Source: Alcanivorax quisquiliarum (GTDB taxonomy: Bacteria; Pseudomonadota; Gammaproteobacteria; Pseudomonadales; Alcanivoracaceae). Taken from it: a DNA stretch of 56,793 nucleotides. Positions within the stretch are counted from its first letter, which is position 1; each line of letters begins with the position of its first letter. The notes beneath the pieces were generated by a model that worked only from the letters and a program-made list of their open reading frames with translations, was not told where the DNA came from and did not search any database. The position numbers and the translations under genes were made by a program. This document shows, piece by piece, positions 8,341 to 16,492 of the stretch. Where the stretch lies: the NCBI RefSeq assembly GCF_023051175.1, contig NZ_JALKII010000011.1, positions 1 to 56,793 on the forward strand, written 5' to 3'.

Positions 8341-8763
8341 ATGCTGCTCTGGGTCAAGGCGTTTCATATCATTGCCGTTGTCACCTGGTTCGCCGGGCTG
8401 TTCTACCTGCCCCGGCTTTTCGTCTACCATGCCCAGGCCGAAGACAGCACCAGCCGCGAACGGTTCAAGATCATGGAGCGCAAGCTCTACCGCGGCATCA
8501 TGACCCCTTCCATGCTGGCCACGCTGGCGCTGGGCGTGTGGCTTTTGTACCTCAACCCGATCTGGCTGAAGATGGGCTGGATGCACGCCAAGCTGACGCT
8601 GGTACTGATACTGGTAGGCTACCATCATATGTGCCTGGCCTACATGAAGAAGTTTGCCGCCGATGCGAACACGCGCAGCCATGTGTTCTATCGCTGGTTC
8701 AATGAAGTGCCGGTGCTGTTTCTGCTGGCCATTGTGATTCTGGTGGTGGTGAAGCCTTTCTGA
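8341..8763 (+). CDS. hemJ: Protoporphyrinogen IX oxidase HemJ
   Basis: Integral membrane enzyme that oxidises protoporphyrinogen IX to protoporphyrin IX in heme synthesis. The 140-residue product has four predicted membrane helices. It shows the HemJ hallmarks WVKAFHIIAVVTWFAGLFYLPRLFVYH at the N-terminus (conserved His9), KLYRGIMTPSM (conserved Lys/Arg) and a C-terminal WFNEVPVLFLLAIVILVVVKPF. Size is typical of the family. The ribosome-binding site AGGAG sits six bases before ATG. The divergent argC neighbour is also seen in Pseudomonas. Confidence 0.92.
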   Translation: MLLWVKAFHIIAVVTWFAGLFYLPRLFVYHAQAEDSTSRERFKIMERKLYRGIMTPSMLATLALGVWLLYLNPIWLKMGWMHAKLTLVLILVGYHHMCLAYMKKFAADANTRSHVFYRWFNEVPVLFLLAIVILVVVKPF

Positions 8764-8826
8764 CGCCGGCTTATCGAAGCGTAAACAGGCCCGCCGATAT
8801 TGCATGGCCTCTCGTGGGCTACGCGG

Positions 8827-8853
8827 CGCCAGCCCACTTGATATGCGCTGGCG
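8827..8853 (+). terminator. Weak hairpin downstream of hemJ
   Basis: CGCCAGC (8827-8833) pairs with GCTGGCG (8847-8853) around a 13-base loop. There is no U-run, so this is only a possible transcription end for hemJ before the separately started thiD. Confidence 0.25.
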
Positions 8854-9007
8854 GCAGCTCGCCGGGGCTGGCAGGGCATCTGCCCGCTACTGCTGCCGCG
8901 CCAGGCAGACCAATAGCGCGCGGCAGAACAGCGCAGGCAACAGCACTGCATACGAATGATGGAGGGGCCATGCCGCCCCGGCCCCACTCTGACGCTCGGA
9001 GAACGAC

Positions 9008-9799
9008 GTGAAACCTAACATTCTAGTGATCGCCGGGCACGACCCCTCTGGCGGCGCCGGCATCCACGCGGATATCGAAGCGATCCACAGCCTCGGCGGC
9101 TTTGCCGCCACGCTGATCACCGGCCTGACAGTGCAAAACAGCCAGAACGTGCAAGGCTTCGAGCTGGTGCCAGAGGCACTGCTGGCGCGCCAGGCGGAGG
9201 CATTACTTGACGATCTGAGCTTTTCTGCCGTGAAGATCGGCATGACCGGCAGCCCGGCGGTTATCCGTTTTATTGCCAGCCTGCTTGATCGCCTGCCCGG
9301 TGTGCCGGTGGTGCTTGATCCCGTATTGGCCGCCGAAGCGGGGGGCAGCCTCTCCGGCGATTCGGTGCCCGAAGCCGTGCTGCGCGAACTGATGCCGCGT
9401 GCGGTGCTGGCCACCCCCAATCTACCGGAAGCGCAGCGCCTGGTCGGCACCGAAGATATCGAAGCGTGCGGCGCCCGCCTGCTTGCCAGCGGCTGCCCTG
9501 CGGTGCTGATCACTGGCACCCACGATGACACCCCCGCCGTGCAAAACCACCTGTTCACCGCTGCCGAGCAGCAAAGCTGGACCTGGCCGCGCCTGCCCGG
9601 CACTTTCCATGGCTCCGGCTGCACCCTCGCCTCTGCCTGCGCCGCATTTCTGGCACAAGGGCAGACGCTCCCGGAAGCACTGGAAAGCGCCCAGGAATAC
9701 GTCCATCAGAGCCTGCTCAACGCCTGGCAAGCGGGCAAAGGGCAAATGATCCCGGAGCGCCGGCCGCCGGAGCGCCGGCCGCAGGCCATCGAGCCATGA
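9008..9799 (+). CDS. thiD: Bifunctional hydroxymethylpyrimidine kinase / phosphomethylpyrimidine kinase
   Basis: Phosphorylates HMP and then HMP-P to give HMP-PP for thiamine synthesis; ribokinase fold, cytoplasmic. The 263-residue product starts MKPNILVIAGHDPSGGAGIHADIEAI, typical of ThiD. It has VKIGMTGS, PVVLDPVLAAEAGG and the anion-hole motif GTFHGSGCTLASACAAF near the C-terminus. The start is GTG 9008 with GGAG upstream. The C-terminal tail is encoded by a short direct repeat (GAGCGCCGGCCG, twice). The stop overlaps the thiE start by four bases (ATGA), so the two are translationally coupled. No thiamine riboswitch was recognised upstream. Confidence 0.95.
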   Translation: MKPNILVIAGHDPSGGAGIHADIEAIHSLGGFAATLITGLTVQNSQNVQGFELVPEALLARQAEALLDDLSFSAVKIGMTGSPAVIRFIASLLDRLPGVPVVLDPVLAAEAGGSLSGDSVPEAVLRELMPRAVLATPNLPEAQRLVGTEDIEACGARLLASGCPAVLITGTHDDTPAVQNHLFTAAEQQSWTWPRLPGTFHGSGCTLASACAAFLAQGQTLPEALESAQEYVHQSLLNAWQAGKGQMIPERRPPERRPQAIEP

Positions 9800-10413
9800 C
9801 ACGCCTGCGCGGCCTGTACGCCATCACCGCACCGGAGCTGACGCCGGGCAAGGAGTTGCTCACCGCCTGCGCGCAAGCACTGGCAGGCGGCGCCCGGCTT
9901 CTCCAATACCGCGACAAGCAGGCCAGCCCCGCCCTCCGGCTGGCCCGCGCCCGGCAGCTGCGGGAGCTCACTCACGCCCACAACGCCCTGTTTCTGATCA
10001 ACGACGACCCGGCGCTGGCCCTCGCCTGCCAGGCTGATGGCGTCCATCTTGGCCAGGGCGATACGCCATTGAGCGAGGCCCGCGAGATGCTGGGCGCCGA
10101 GGCGATCATCGGCATCACCTGCCACGCCAGCCTGGCCCTTGCCGAGCAAGCCATGGCCGAAGGCGCCGATTACGTCGCCTTCGGCCGTTTCTTTCACTCG
10201 TACACCAAGCCCGGCGCCCCCGCTGCCACCGTTGAGCTGCTTCAACAAGCCCGCAGCGCCATTGCCCTGCCTCGGGTAGCGATCGGCGGCGTGAATGCGG
10301 ATAATGCGCCAGCACTGATAAATGCCGGCGCCGACATGTTGGCGGTCGTCCATGCGCTATTTGGCGCCCAAGACATACACGCCGCAGCGCGCCAGCTCGC
10401 CGAGCTGTTCTGA
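9796..10413 (+). CDS. thiE: Thiamine-phosphate synthase
   Basis: Joins HMP-PP and thiazole phosphate to make thiamine monophosphate. The 205-residue TIM-barrel protein has LLQYRDKQA (substrate-contacting QYR.K), [49 protein letters not shown] and [23 protein letters not shown], all in the expected order. The loop usually read as GPIFPTxTK is [13 protein letters not shown] here, a moderate variant that retains the TK. It is coupled to thiD and is followed after 64 bp by hemL. Confidence 0.95.
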   Translation: MTRLRGLYAITAPELTPGKELLTACAQALAGGARLLQYRDKQASPALRLARARQLRELTHAHNALFLINDDPALALACQADGVHLGQGDTPLSEAREMLGAEAIIGITCHASLALAEQAMAEGADYVAFGRFFHSYTKPGAPAATVELLQQARSAIALPRVAIGGVNADNAPALINAGADMLAVVHALFGAQDIHAAARQLAELF

Positions 10414-10477
10414 CCGCCCGATCATCCATGCATATTTCAGACCCGCGCGATGCCGGCCTGCCCAGCAAGAGGTTCCC

Positions 10478-11764
10478 ATGGTTCGTAGACAGTCCGAAAC
10501 CCTGTTCCGTGATGCCCGCCAATATATTCCCGGCGGCGTAAACTCCCCCGTCCGCGCCTTCAATGGCGTGGGCGGCACCCCGGTATTCTTCCATCGCGCC
10601 GAGGGTGCCTACCTGTTCGATGAAGACGATAACCGCTACATCGACTACGTCGGCTCCTGGGGCCCGATGATCCTCGGCCACGGCGATGCTGACGTGCTCG
10701 CCAGCGTGCACGCCGCCATCGACGCCGGCATGAGCTTTGGTGCGCCAACCGCCATCGAAGTTGCCATGGCGAAAAAAGTCTGCGAGCTCGTGCCCTCCAT
10801 CGAGCAGGTGCGCATGGTCAGCTCCGGCACCGAAGCCACCATGAGTGCCATCCGCCTGGCCCGTGGCTTCACCGGCCGCGATCTGGTCGTCAAGTTCGAA
10901 GGCTGCTACCACGGCCACGTGGACAGCCTGCTGGTCAAAGCCGGCTCCGGCGCCCTGACACTGGGCGTGCCCAGCTCCCCCGGCATCCCGAAAGCCGTCA
11001 CCGAGCACACCCTCACGCTCACCTACAACGATCTCGCCAGCGTCGAAGCCTGCTTTCAGGAACACGGCGAGCGCATCGCCTGCGTGATCGTCGAGCCCGT
11101 GGCCGGCAACATGAACTGCGTGCCGCCCGTGAACGGTTTTCTGGAAGGGCTGCGCAAATTCTGCGACGACCACGGCAGCCTGCTGATTTTCGATGAAGTA
11201 ATGACCGGCTTCCGTGTCGCGCTGGGTGGCGCCCAGGCGCATTACAACATCAAGCCGGATCTCACCACGCTCGGCAAAATCATCGGCGGCGGCATGCCCG
11301 TCGGCGCCTTCGGCGGCCGGCGCGACATCATGCAGCACCTGGCACCCGCCGGCCCCGTGTATCAGGCAGGCACCCTCTCCGGCAACCCGGTTGCCATGGC
11401 GGCTGGCCTGGCCACTTTGCAAAAAGTCAGCCAGCCGGATTTCCACGCCACCCTGGCCGCCCGCGCCGAACGGCTGATGGAGGGCCTGGCCACACTGGCT
11501 CGCGAACAGGGTATCGGCCTGACAACAAATCAGGTGGGCGCCATGTTCGGCTTCTTCTTCACCGATCAGACACGCATCACCCGCTTCGACAACGTCATGC
11601 AGTGCGATCAGGAACGCTTCAAGCGTTTCTTCCACGGCATGCTGGATCGCGGCGTTTACCTGGCGCCCTCTGCGTTTGAAGCAGGCTTCGTTTCCAGCGC
11701 GCACACCGAGGAAGATATTGACTTCACTCTGGAACAAGCCCGCACCGTACTCGCCCTGCTGTAG
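10478..11764 (+). CDS. hemL: Glutamate-1-semialdehyde 2,1-aminomutase
   Basis: PLP enzyme that converts glutamate-1-semialdehyde to 5-aminolevulinate, the C5 entry to heme. The 428-residue product starts [28 protein letters not shown]. It has [48 protein letters not shown] and the PLP-binding lysine in [18 protein letters not shown] (Lys267). ATG 10478 is preceded by AGAGGT. Its place after thiD-thiE is common in gammaproteobacteria. It ends at a strong hairpin and marks the left border of the accessory region. Confidence 0.97.
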   Translation: MVRRQSETLFRDARQYIPGGVNSPVRAFNGVGGTPVFFHRAEGAYLFDEDDNRYIDYVGSWGPMILGHGDADVLASVHAAIDAGMSFGAPTAIEVAMAKKVCELVPSIEQVRMVSSGTEATMSAIRLARGFTGRDLVVKFEGCYHGHVDSLLVKAGSGALTLGVPSSPGIPKAVTEHTLTLTYNDLASVEACFQEHGERIACVIVEPVAGNMNCVPPVNGFLEGLRKFCDDHGSLLIFDEVMTGFRVALGGAQAHYNIKPDLTTLGKIIGGGMPVGAFGGRRDIMQHLAPAGPVYQAGTLSGNPVAMAAGLATLQKVSQPDFHATLAARAERLMEGLATLAREQGIGLTTNQVGAMFGFFFTDQTRITRFDNVMQCDQERFKRFFHGMLDRGVYLAPSAFEAGFVSSAHTEEDIDFTLEQARTVLALL

Positions 11765-11774
11765 CTGCACACCG

Positions 11775-11801
11775 CAACAGGGGCGCCAACCGCCCCTGTT
11801 G
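11775..11801 (+). terminator. Strong hairpin after hemL
   Basis: Perfect 11-bp stem CAACAGGGGCG / CGCCCCTGTTG with loop CCAAC, starting ten bases after the hemL stop. No U-run follows, so it may end or stabilise the transcript. Confidence 0.6.
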
Positions 11802-12160
11802 CGCGCACGGCTCTGCTCCGGCAACAATTCACACTTGCCGCCATCCACAATTGCCCGCCACATCCATTTCGCAGCTTTGATCTTTCACTTACTCGCAGCT
11901 TGCGCCGCAGCAGCGGGCTCAATGCTTACATGCAGGCAACTCCACCTCTCTTCATTGCTCCCACACCACAGCAAATAAAAAGCAGCGCGATCAATTTGAA
12001 TTCGCCTCGCAAAATGGCGACCTCTCACAAATTTTCAGCTGTACATTTCTGATGCGCAATAAAAGTAAAAGCATGTTTTCGTCAAATGACCGATGTGGCG
12101 GAGACAAAAATATTTATCTCTTCTGAAAACTGTTTTTTTCTCTTCCTGAGTGAAATTTAT

Positions 12161-12187
12161 CGCTAAAAAATAAATATTTTTTTAGCG
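12161..12187. repeat. A/T-rich inverted repeat next to the WYL operator
   Basis: CGCTAAAAAA (12161-12170) and TTTTTTAGCG (12178-12187) form a perfect 10-bp inverted repeat with a 7-base A/T loop. Because the arms are A- and T-tracts it could end transcripts from either side, or be a curved regulatory site. It abuts the GCGAC/GTCGC operator and shares one base with it. Confidence 0.7.
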
Positions 12188-12204
12188 CGACATGATATGT
12201 CGCA
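12187..12204. promoter_or_regulatory. Candidate operator of the WYL cassette
   Basis: GCGACATGATATGTCGCA contains the perfect inverted repeat GCGACAT-GAT-ATGTCGC. It lies about 125 bp before the WYL regulator. A near-identical site (16 of 18 positions) lies upstream of the HEPN gene at 22617-22634. WYL regulators such as BrxR and CapW bind inverted repeats upstream of their own operons, so autoregulation is a reasonable inference. Confidence 0.6.
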
Positions 12205-12329
12205 TCACCGCGCTATCAAGTCACCATCACGCTAGATATCAGAGCACCTTTCTGAATAAAATCGTGACCCACGTCCCAAATCGGGGGGAGGCGGGACACT
12301 CCTAAAAGAAATCTATGGAAAGACAATTC

Positions 12330-13358
12330 ATGTCAGATCCCAAGGACCCGCTTGCCCGGCTGTTAGTGCTTTACTCGTTGATCCCGCGTCACCCAAACCG
12401 CGCAGCCACATCCACGTTGCACGAAAAATTGCGCGAACGCGGCTTCAACATCAGCCCGCGCACACTGCAAAGAGATCTCGCCAACAAGTTGGCACCGTAT
12501 TTCCCGATTGGTTGCGACGACGAAAAACCGCCCTACCGCTGGTATCGGGTTGCTGACACCATGGACGATCCGCTCATCAGCGAGAGCCCACCGGGCGCAC
12601 TCGCCCTGCACCTGATCGAGCAGTATCTCACCGGCATCTTGCCGCAAAGCGTGCTGGACCATCTGGCCAGCCGCTTCCGCACCGCTCAGAACTACCTCAG
12701 CTCCCTGGAAGCCAACAGCGTTGCCCATTGGGCCAAGCGCGTGCGCGCACTGCCGCCAGGAAAAGCCCTGATCCCCGCCGCCCTCGTGCCGGGTGTGTGG
12801 GAAAACGTCTCCATCGCCTTGATGGAGCAAAAGCAGCTGGCCGTGAACTACCTCAGCCGCAGCAAGGCAGAACACAAGCTGCTTACCTTGAACCCGCTCG
12901 GCCTCGTCAGCCGCCATAGCATCACTTATCTGGTCGCGACGGTGGATGGTTATACCGATCCACGCCGCTTTGCACTGCACCGGATTCAACACTGCAACGT
13001 GCTCGGGCCCGTAGTGCAAACAGGGCAGCAGCCCACCGAATTCGATATCGACGAATACATCGCCTCGGGCGCATTCGGCTGGCATCAAGGCAACGGCGAA
13101 ACAACGGAGCTGGTGGCGGATATCAGCCCCCAAGTGGCTTGGCTGCTGAATGAAACGCCCCTTTCCACTGACCAGCGCATCGAACCGCAGCCTGATACGG
13201 ACTGGAAGCGGCTGTATGCGACGGTGCCTATGGATCAGGAAACGTTGTGGTGGATATTTGGGTTGAACAGTCAGATCAGGGTGCGGGCGCCGGGGGAGTG
13301 GGTGGAGGACATCAAGCGGGAGGCAGATAACCTTTTAAGCCGTTACAGCGCACCTTGA
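12330..13358 (+). CDS. WYL-domain transcriptional regulator
   Basis: Probable DNA-binding regulator of 342 residues. The N-terminal winged helix-turn-helix is visible (RLLVLYSLIPRHPNRAATSTLHEKLRERGFNISPRTLQRDL). The central WYL-type fold includes LAVNYLSRSKAEHKLLTLNPLGLVSRHSITYLVATVDGYTDPRRFALHRI, and a C-terminal WCX-like part contains YATVPMDQETLWWIFGLNSQIRVRAPGEWVEDIKREADNLL. In the strict W-Y-L position the sequence reads ITYLVA, which is frequent in the family. ATG 12330 is preceded by GGAAAG; ATG 12315 is an alternative. This gene is closer to the high GC of the chromosome than the four genes it precedes. Such regulators commonly head defence loci, which makes it the likely controller of the cassette. 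Confidence 0.88.
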   Translation: MSDPKDPLARLLVLYSLIPRHPNRAATSTLHEKLRERGFNISPRTLQRDLANKLAPYFPIGCDDEKPPYRWYRVADTMDDPLISESPPGALALHLIEQYLTGILPQSVLDHLASRFRTAQNYLSSLEANSVAHWAKRVRALPPGKALIPAALVPGVWENVSIALMEQKQLAVNYLSRSKAEHKLLTLNPLGLVSRHSITYLVATVDGYTDPRRFALHRIQHCNVLGPVVQTGQQPTEFDIDEYIASGAFGWHQGNGETTELVADISPQVAWLLNETPLSTDQRIEPQPDTDWKRLYATVPMDQETLWWIFGLNSQIRVRAPGEWVEDIKREADNLLSRYSAP

Positions 13359-13405
13359 CGCTCCATGCCAATTGAAACTTAAAATTCACAAATGAGGAAA
13401 TTAAA

Positions 13406-13789
13406 ATGTTCTTACAGAATTTAGACCCGCAGCAGCAAAACGCTCTGCTGTATTTGGCGAAAAAAGTCATGTTGGCAAATGGAGAAGTATCCCTCAAAGA
13501 AAAGGCGTTATATGATCGCCTTGAATCACAATGCATTGAGGGCGCAAAACCTTCAGAGCCTCCGTCATTAGCCCAAGTATTCCCAGACCGCCGCTCCAAG
13601 GTGTCGCTCATTATTGAACTCATGGGTATGGCGCTCGCTGACGAAACCTACCATGAAGAGGAAAGCCATATTATCGAGAACGTCGCCGATGATCTTTTAT
13701 TAGAAGACCAACTCTTAGACGATATAGAAACCTGGGTACGCAAACAATTTATTCTTATCGAAGAAGCCACTACCTTCATGGAGCAATAA
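13406..13789 (+). CDS. TerB-like helical protein
   Basis: 127-residue soluble, all-helical protein. Two acidic turns, VMLANGEVSLKEKALYDRL (about 21-39) and MALADETYHEEESHIIENVADDLLLEDQLL (about 75-104), recall the paired acidic loops of the TerB fold, known from tellurite-resistance proteins and stress modules. The family match is by pattern only. GAGG lies eight bases before ATG. The stop is followed one base later by the ATG of the next gene, so both are coupled. Low-GC composition differs from hemL upstream. A metal- or Ca-binding accessory role for the membrane protein next door is speculative. Confidence 0.6.
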   Translation: MFLQNLDPQQQNALLYLAKKVMLANGEVSLKEKALYDRLESQCIEGAKPSEPPSLAQVFPDRRSKVSLIIELMGMALADETYHEEESHIIENVADDLLLEDQLLDDIETWVRKQFILIEEATTFMEQ

Positions 13790-13790
13790 A

Positions 13791-15119
13791 ATGCCACTAC
13801 CCTTAATTCTCGTAGGCGCAGCCGTCGTCGCTGGCGGCTACGGCGCGAAAAAAGCATTTGATGCCACATCCGACTACAACGAAGCTAATCGTATCAAGTC
13901 TGACACTACAACATCACTAAAAGGTGCGGAAAATGCCTTAAAAAGATCACGCAATCAAGCCGTTCAGGCATTCGAAGATCTTGGTTCCCTGAAGTTATCA
14001 GTGTACGAGAACTCCCTGACCCCTTTTATTCATAACTTTAACAAGATAAAAGCCATACAGCATGATGAGCTGGCGAACTATGCCCCGAATTTAGAAATAG
14101 TCAGTGCAGGAGAGTACAGCCAATTAGAGATATTTACTCTTGAAGCTCAAGATGTAATTAAGGGCGGAATTGCCGCCTTGGGCAGCGGCGGACTCGTTGG
14201 CTTAGCTGCTTACGGGGGCGTGGGTTTCCTAGGGTCTGCATCGACCGGTGCAGCTATCAGCGGACTCAGCGGCGTTGCAGCAACTAACGCCACCTTGGCT
14301 TGGTTTGGATTTGGGTCCATCGCCAGTGGTGGCTTAGGCGTGGCCGGAGGCACGGCGATTCTTGGCGGTATCGTAGCAGGTCCGGTGCTTGCTGTGGGGG
14401 GCATGATGGCAGCGGCAAAAGCAGCCGAAGCAGCTGAAAATGCCCGCGCTAACCATAAAAAAGCCCAGCTAGCCATTTCCGAGATGAACCTTGCGCGAAC
14501 CACTTCCGATGGCATAAGAAAGCGTACAGAGCAAATCCGTGATGTCCTTAACGAGTTAAACGACGCGTTCCAGCCGCTGCTCGCCGGCCTGACTACTCTT
14601 GTGGAAAAAGAGGGCCCTCGTCAGGCGAAGCAAAGACAGAGCAAAGTAAGCTCGATTCTAATCGATCTCGCGAAGCAAGAAACTACTCTTGATTTTTACC
14701 TGAACTCCAGGAAGGGCTTCTGGAATAAAGTACGTTACTTCTTCCTGAGCAACCCTTATGAAGCGCGCTTTTTGGCGCAATCTAAAACTGTTTTTTCTCG
14801 ATGCGCGAATGAACTTTCAGACGAAGAAATTAGTATCCGGGAGCCTACCAAGAAGCTCTCGGAAAAGGCAGCCAAAAGCTTATTCTTCAGCTATAAAAAC
14901 GAACTGGAATCAGTTTCTGCACGCATATCAGAAGACAAGATAGTTTATGACTTAATGTCCGATGCAGATAAGAAAGGTGTTTTTATGGCACTATCGATTG
15001 CAAAAGTCATAAAAGATATCTGCGCCACTCCCATAATCAACGAAGATGGCATACTTTCCTCTAAATCGAGAAGCATTGTGGATCAGGCACGCTCCGAGCT
15101 CACAGCCCTTACTAAATAA
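13791..15119 (+). CDS. Glycine-rich hydrophobic membrane protein of unknown function
   Basis: Unrecognised 442-residue protein. Residues 3-18 are hydrophobic (LPLILVGAAVVAGGYG). A soluble helical stretch follows, then residues about 125-208 form a long Gly/Ala-rich hydrophobic domain with repeated small-residue spacing (GGLVGLAAYGGVGFLG and GGLGVAGGTAILGGIVAGP), likely several membrane helices. The C-terminal half is charged and helical with coiled-coil character. No enzymatic motif is seen. The pattern resembles glycine-zipper membrane or pore domains. GGAG in the last codons of the TerB-like gene serves as its ribosome-binding site. It lies directly before the LRAT gene and probably works with it at the membrane. 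Confidence 0.7.
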   Translation: MPLPLILVGAAVVAGGYGAKKAFDATSDYNEANRIKSDTTTSLKGAENALKRSRNQAVQAFEDLGSLKLSVYENSLTPFIHNFNKIKAIQHDELANYAPNLEIVSAGEYSQLEIFTLEAQDVIKGGIAALGSGGLVGLAAYGGVGFLGSASTGAAISGLSGVAATNATLAWFGFGSIASGGLGVAGGTAILGGIVAGPVLAVGGMMAAAKAAEAAENARANHKKAQLAISEMNLARTTSDGIRKRTEQIRDVLNELNDAFQPLLAGLTTLVEKEGPRQAKQRQSKVSSILIDLAKQETTLDFYLNSRKGFWNKVRYFFLSNPYEARFLAQSKTVFSRCANELSDEEISIREPTKKLSEKAAKSLFFSYKNELESVSARISEDKIVYDLMSDADKKGVFMALSIAKVIKDICATPIINEDGILSSKSRSIVDQARSELTALTK

Positions 15120-15134
15120 AAGCTGGATTAAACC

Positions 15135-16202
15135 ATGTCCCAAATAGCCACACCCAACAACCTACAAAAACATACCTCTTTGGTTATTGAGCATGAGACA
15201 CACAAATTTTTGGACATTTTGTTTAATAACTCTATCCATGATGAAATTATAGATGGTAAAAAGCTTCTTGCTGAAGCAGAAAACCCAAAGCTTGGCGACC
15301 ACCTTGTTAAACCAAGACCTGGCTATACCCATCACGGTATTTACGTTGGAGACGGGATGGTTATTCACTACGCCGGATTCGCTGATGGCTTTAGCTCCGC
15401 TCCGGTGGAAAAAGTAACTTTATTAGAATTTCACGGTAACAACGGCAGTTACTCGGTCCAGCCTCATAGGCGTGCAAAGTTTCCTAGGGCTGAAGTCGTG
15501 CAACGAGCGCATAGGCGACTCGGCGAGGACAAGTACAATCTTGTATTTAATAACTGCGAACATTTCGTTAACTGGTGCATTTACGACATTCATATAAGCC
15601 ATCAAGTTACATCTGCTACCACCGCTGCTCTTGCAGCATTACCAAATACTCGGATAGCGGCGTCTCTCACAAGTTCTGTTGGTGCAATCAAAGGGTACCT
15701 TTCTGGAAAAATTGACCACTACCAGCTTCTTACGGAAGTAAGCAGATCAGCAATCAATGTTTCTTCCGCTGCGTACTACACTACATTTGGCCAAATCGCC
15801 ATCCCTATACCTCTCGTTGGAGCCCTTGCTGGAGCAACAGTTGGTTACTTCCTAGGGAATTTACTTAACCAATCAGGAATGATCTCACTCGGAGAAGCGG
15901 ATATCGTGCACGTTGCAAGGAAACGCAGGGAGAAAATCGAGGCCATTTGCAATAGCCTTATAGAAAAAATTGACCGAAGCCGAGAAGAGCTTGAGTTTTC
16001 TCTTAACAAGTATTTTCAAGAAGGGTCTCATGAGATATCTATGGCCATGGATCAATTGCACCGTTCTCTAGCAACTTGGGATGTTGATAAGTTTTCCTCG
16101 GCTCTCTCAAACGTTGCTTATCAAGTTGGGCAGCGTGCACCTTATGCCTCGTTTCATGAGTTCGAAACTGCTATTCGTAGCAAAAACGAGATTGTATTTT
16201 GA
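15135..16202 (+). CDS. LRAT/NlpC-fold acyltransferase-like protein with glycine zipper
   Basis: 355-residue protein. The N-terminal third has the LRAT-family fold: LGDHLVKPRPGYTHHGIYVGDGMVIHY with His67 and His79 twelve residues apart, and NNCEHFVNWC with Cys141. This matches the His-His-Cys arrangement of lecithin:retinol acyltransferase and HRASLS/PLAAT phospholipid acyltransferases. Residues 225-243 contain a perfect glycine zipper (Gly229, 233, 237, 241) within IPLVGALAGATVGYFLG. The C-terminal third is helical and charged. Lipid acyl transfer or phospholipase action at the membrane is inferred from the family; the substrate is unknown. It is 15 bp after the preceding gene and has weak ribosome-binding site GGA. 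The stop overlaps the next start. Confidence 0.82.
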   Translation: MSQIATPNNLQKHTSLVIEHETHKFLDILFNNSIHDEIIDGKKLLAEAENPKLGDHLVKPRPGYTHHGIYVGDGMVIHYAGFADGFSSAPVEKVTLLEFHGNNGSYSVQPHRRAKFPRAEVVQRAHRRLGEDKYNLVFNNCEHFVNWCIYDIHISHQVTSATTAALAALPNTRIAASLTSSVGAIKGYLSGKIDHYQLLTEVSRSAINVSSAAYYTTFGQIAIPIPLVGALAGATVGYFLGNLLNQSGMISLGEADIVHVARKRREKIEAICNSLIEKIDRSREELEFSLNKYFQEGSHEISMAMDQLHRSLATWDVDKFSSALSNVAYQVGQRAPYASFHEFETAIRSKNEIVF

Positions 16203-16465
16203 GCAACTCCTTTCCTTGCTCTCAATGCGGGGGCTGCTGTAGACAAGTTGACAGCGTCGATGAAACTCGATTCTTAGATCGGGGTGACGGCACTTGTCGC
16301 CACCTCGATGAGAACACTGACTTATGTCTTATTTACGAGACGAGACCTGACATATGTTGCGTAAAAACCCAGTATTTTAAGAACTACAAGAATAATTACT
16401 CATGGAGTGAATTTGTTAGCATCAACCTTCAAGCCTGTGAAATAATTAAAAATCGACATCTTTAA
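16199..16465 (+). CDS. YkgJ-family CxxCxxCC metal-binding protein
   Basis: 88-residue small protein with FPCSQCGGCC (Cys7, 10, 13, 14), GTCRHL (Cys33), DLCLIYETRPDICC (Cys43, 53, 54). This is the pattern of the zinc- or iron-chelating YkgJ family (CxxCxxCC). Function is unknown; members are often linked to modification or maturation of partner proteins. The start TTG 16199 overlaps the TGA of the LRAT gene (TTGA), indicating translational coupling. AT-rich like its upstream neighbours. It is the last gene of the cassette. Confidence 0.82.
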   Translation: MSNSFPCSQCGGCCRQVDSVDETRFLDRGDGTCRHLDENTDLCLIYETRPDICCVKTQYFKNYKNNYSWSEFVSINLQACEIIKNRHL

Positions 16466-16492
16466 AGTAGCCTTAACAACTACCACTTTTTC

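Larger units (their letters stand above)
11802..12329. other. AT-rich intergenic region before the WYL cassette
   Basis: About 530 bp with no credible gene. Composition falls sharply in GC from about 11970, which marks the start of the accessory segment. It contains two neighbouring inverted repeats, annotated separately at 12161-12187 and 12187-12204, placed 120-170 bp before the WYL gene start. TAAAAT near 12257 could be a -10, but no good -35 was found. No tRNA or direct-repeat attachment site was recognised. Confidence 0.6.

Noticed and set aside
10115-11863. Minus-strand 582-residue frame opposite hemL and thiE
   Set aside because: Shadow of two well-identified genes; His/Gly/Ala-rich composition with no family motif.
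11802-12329. Attachment site or tRNA at the left border of the accessory region
   Set aside because: No cloverleaf or matching direct repeat at the right border was found by eye.
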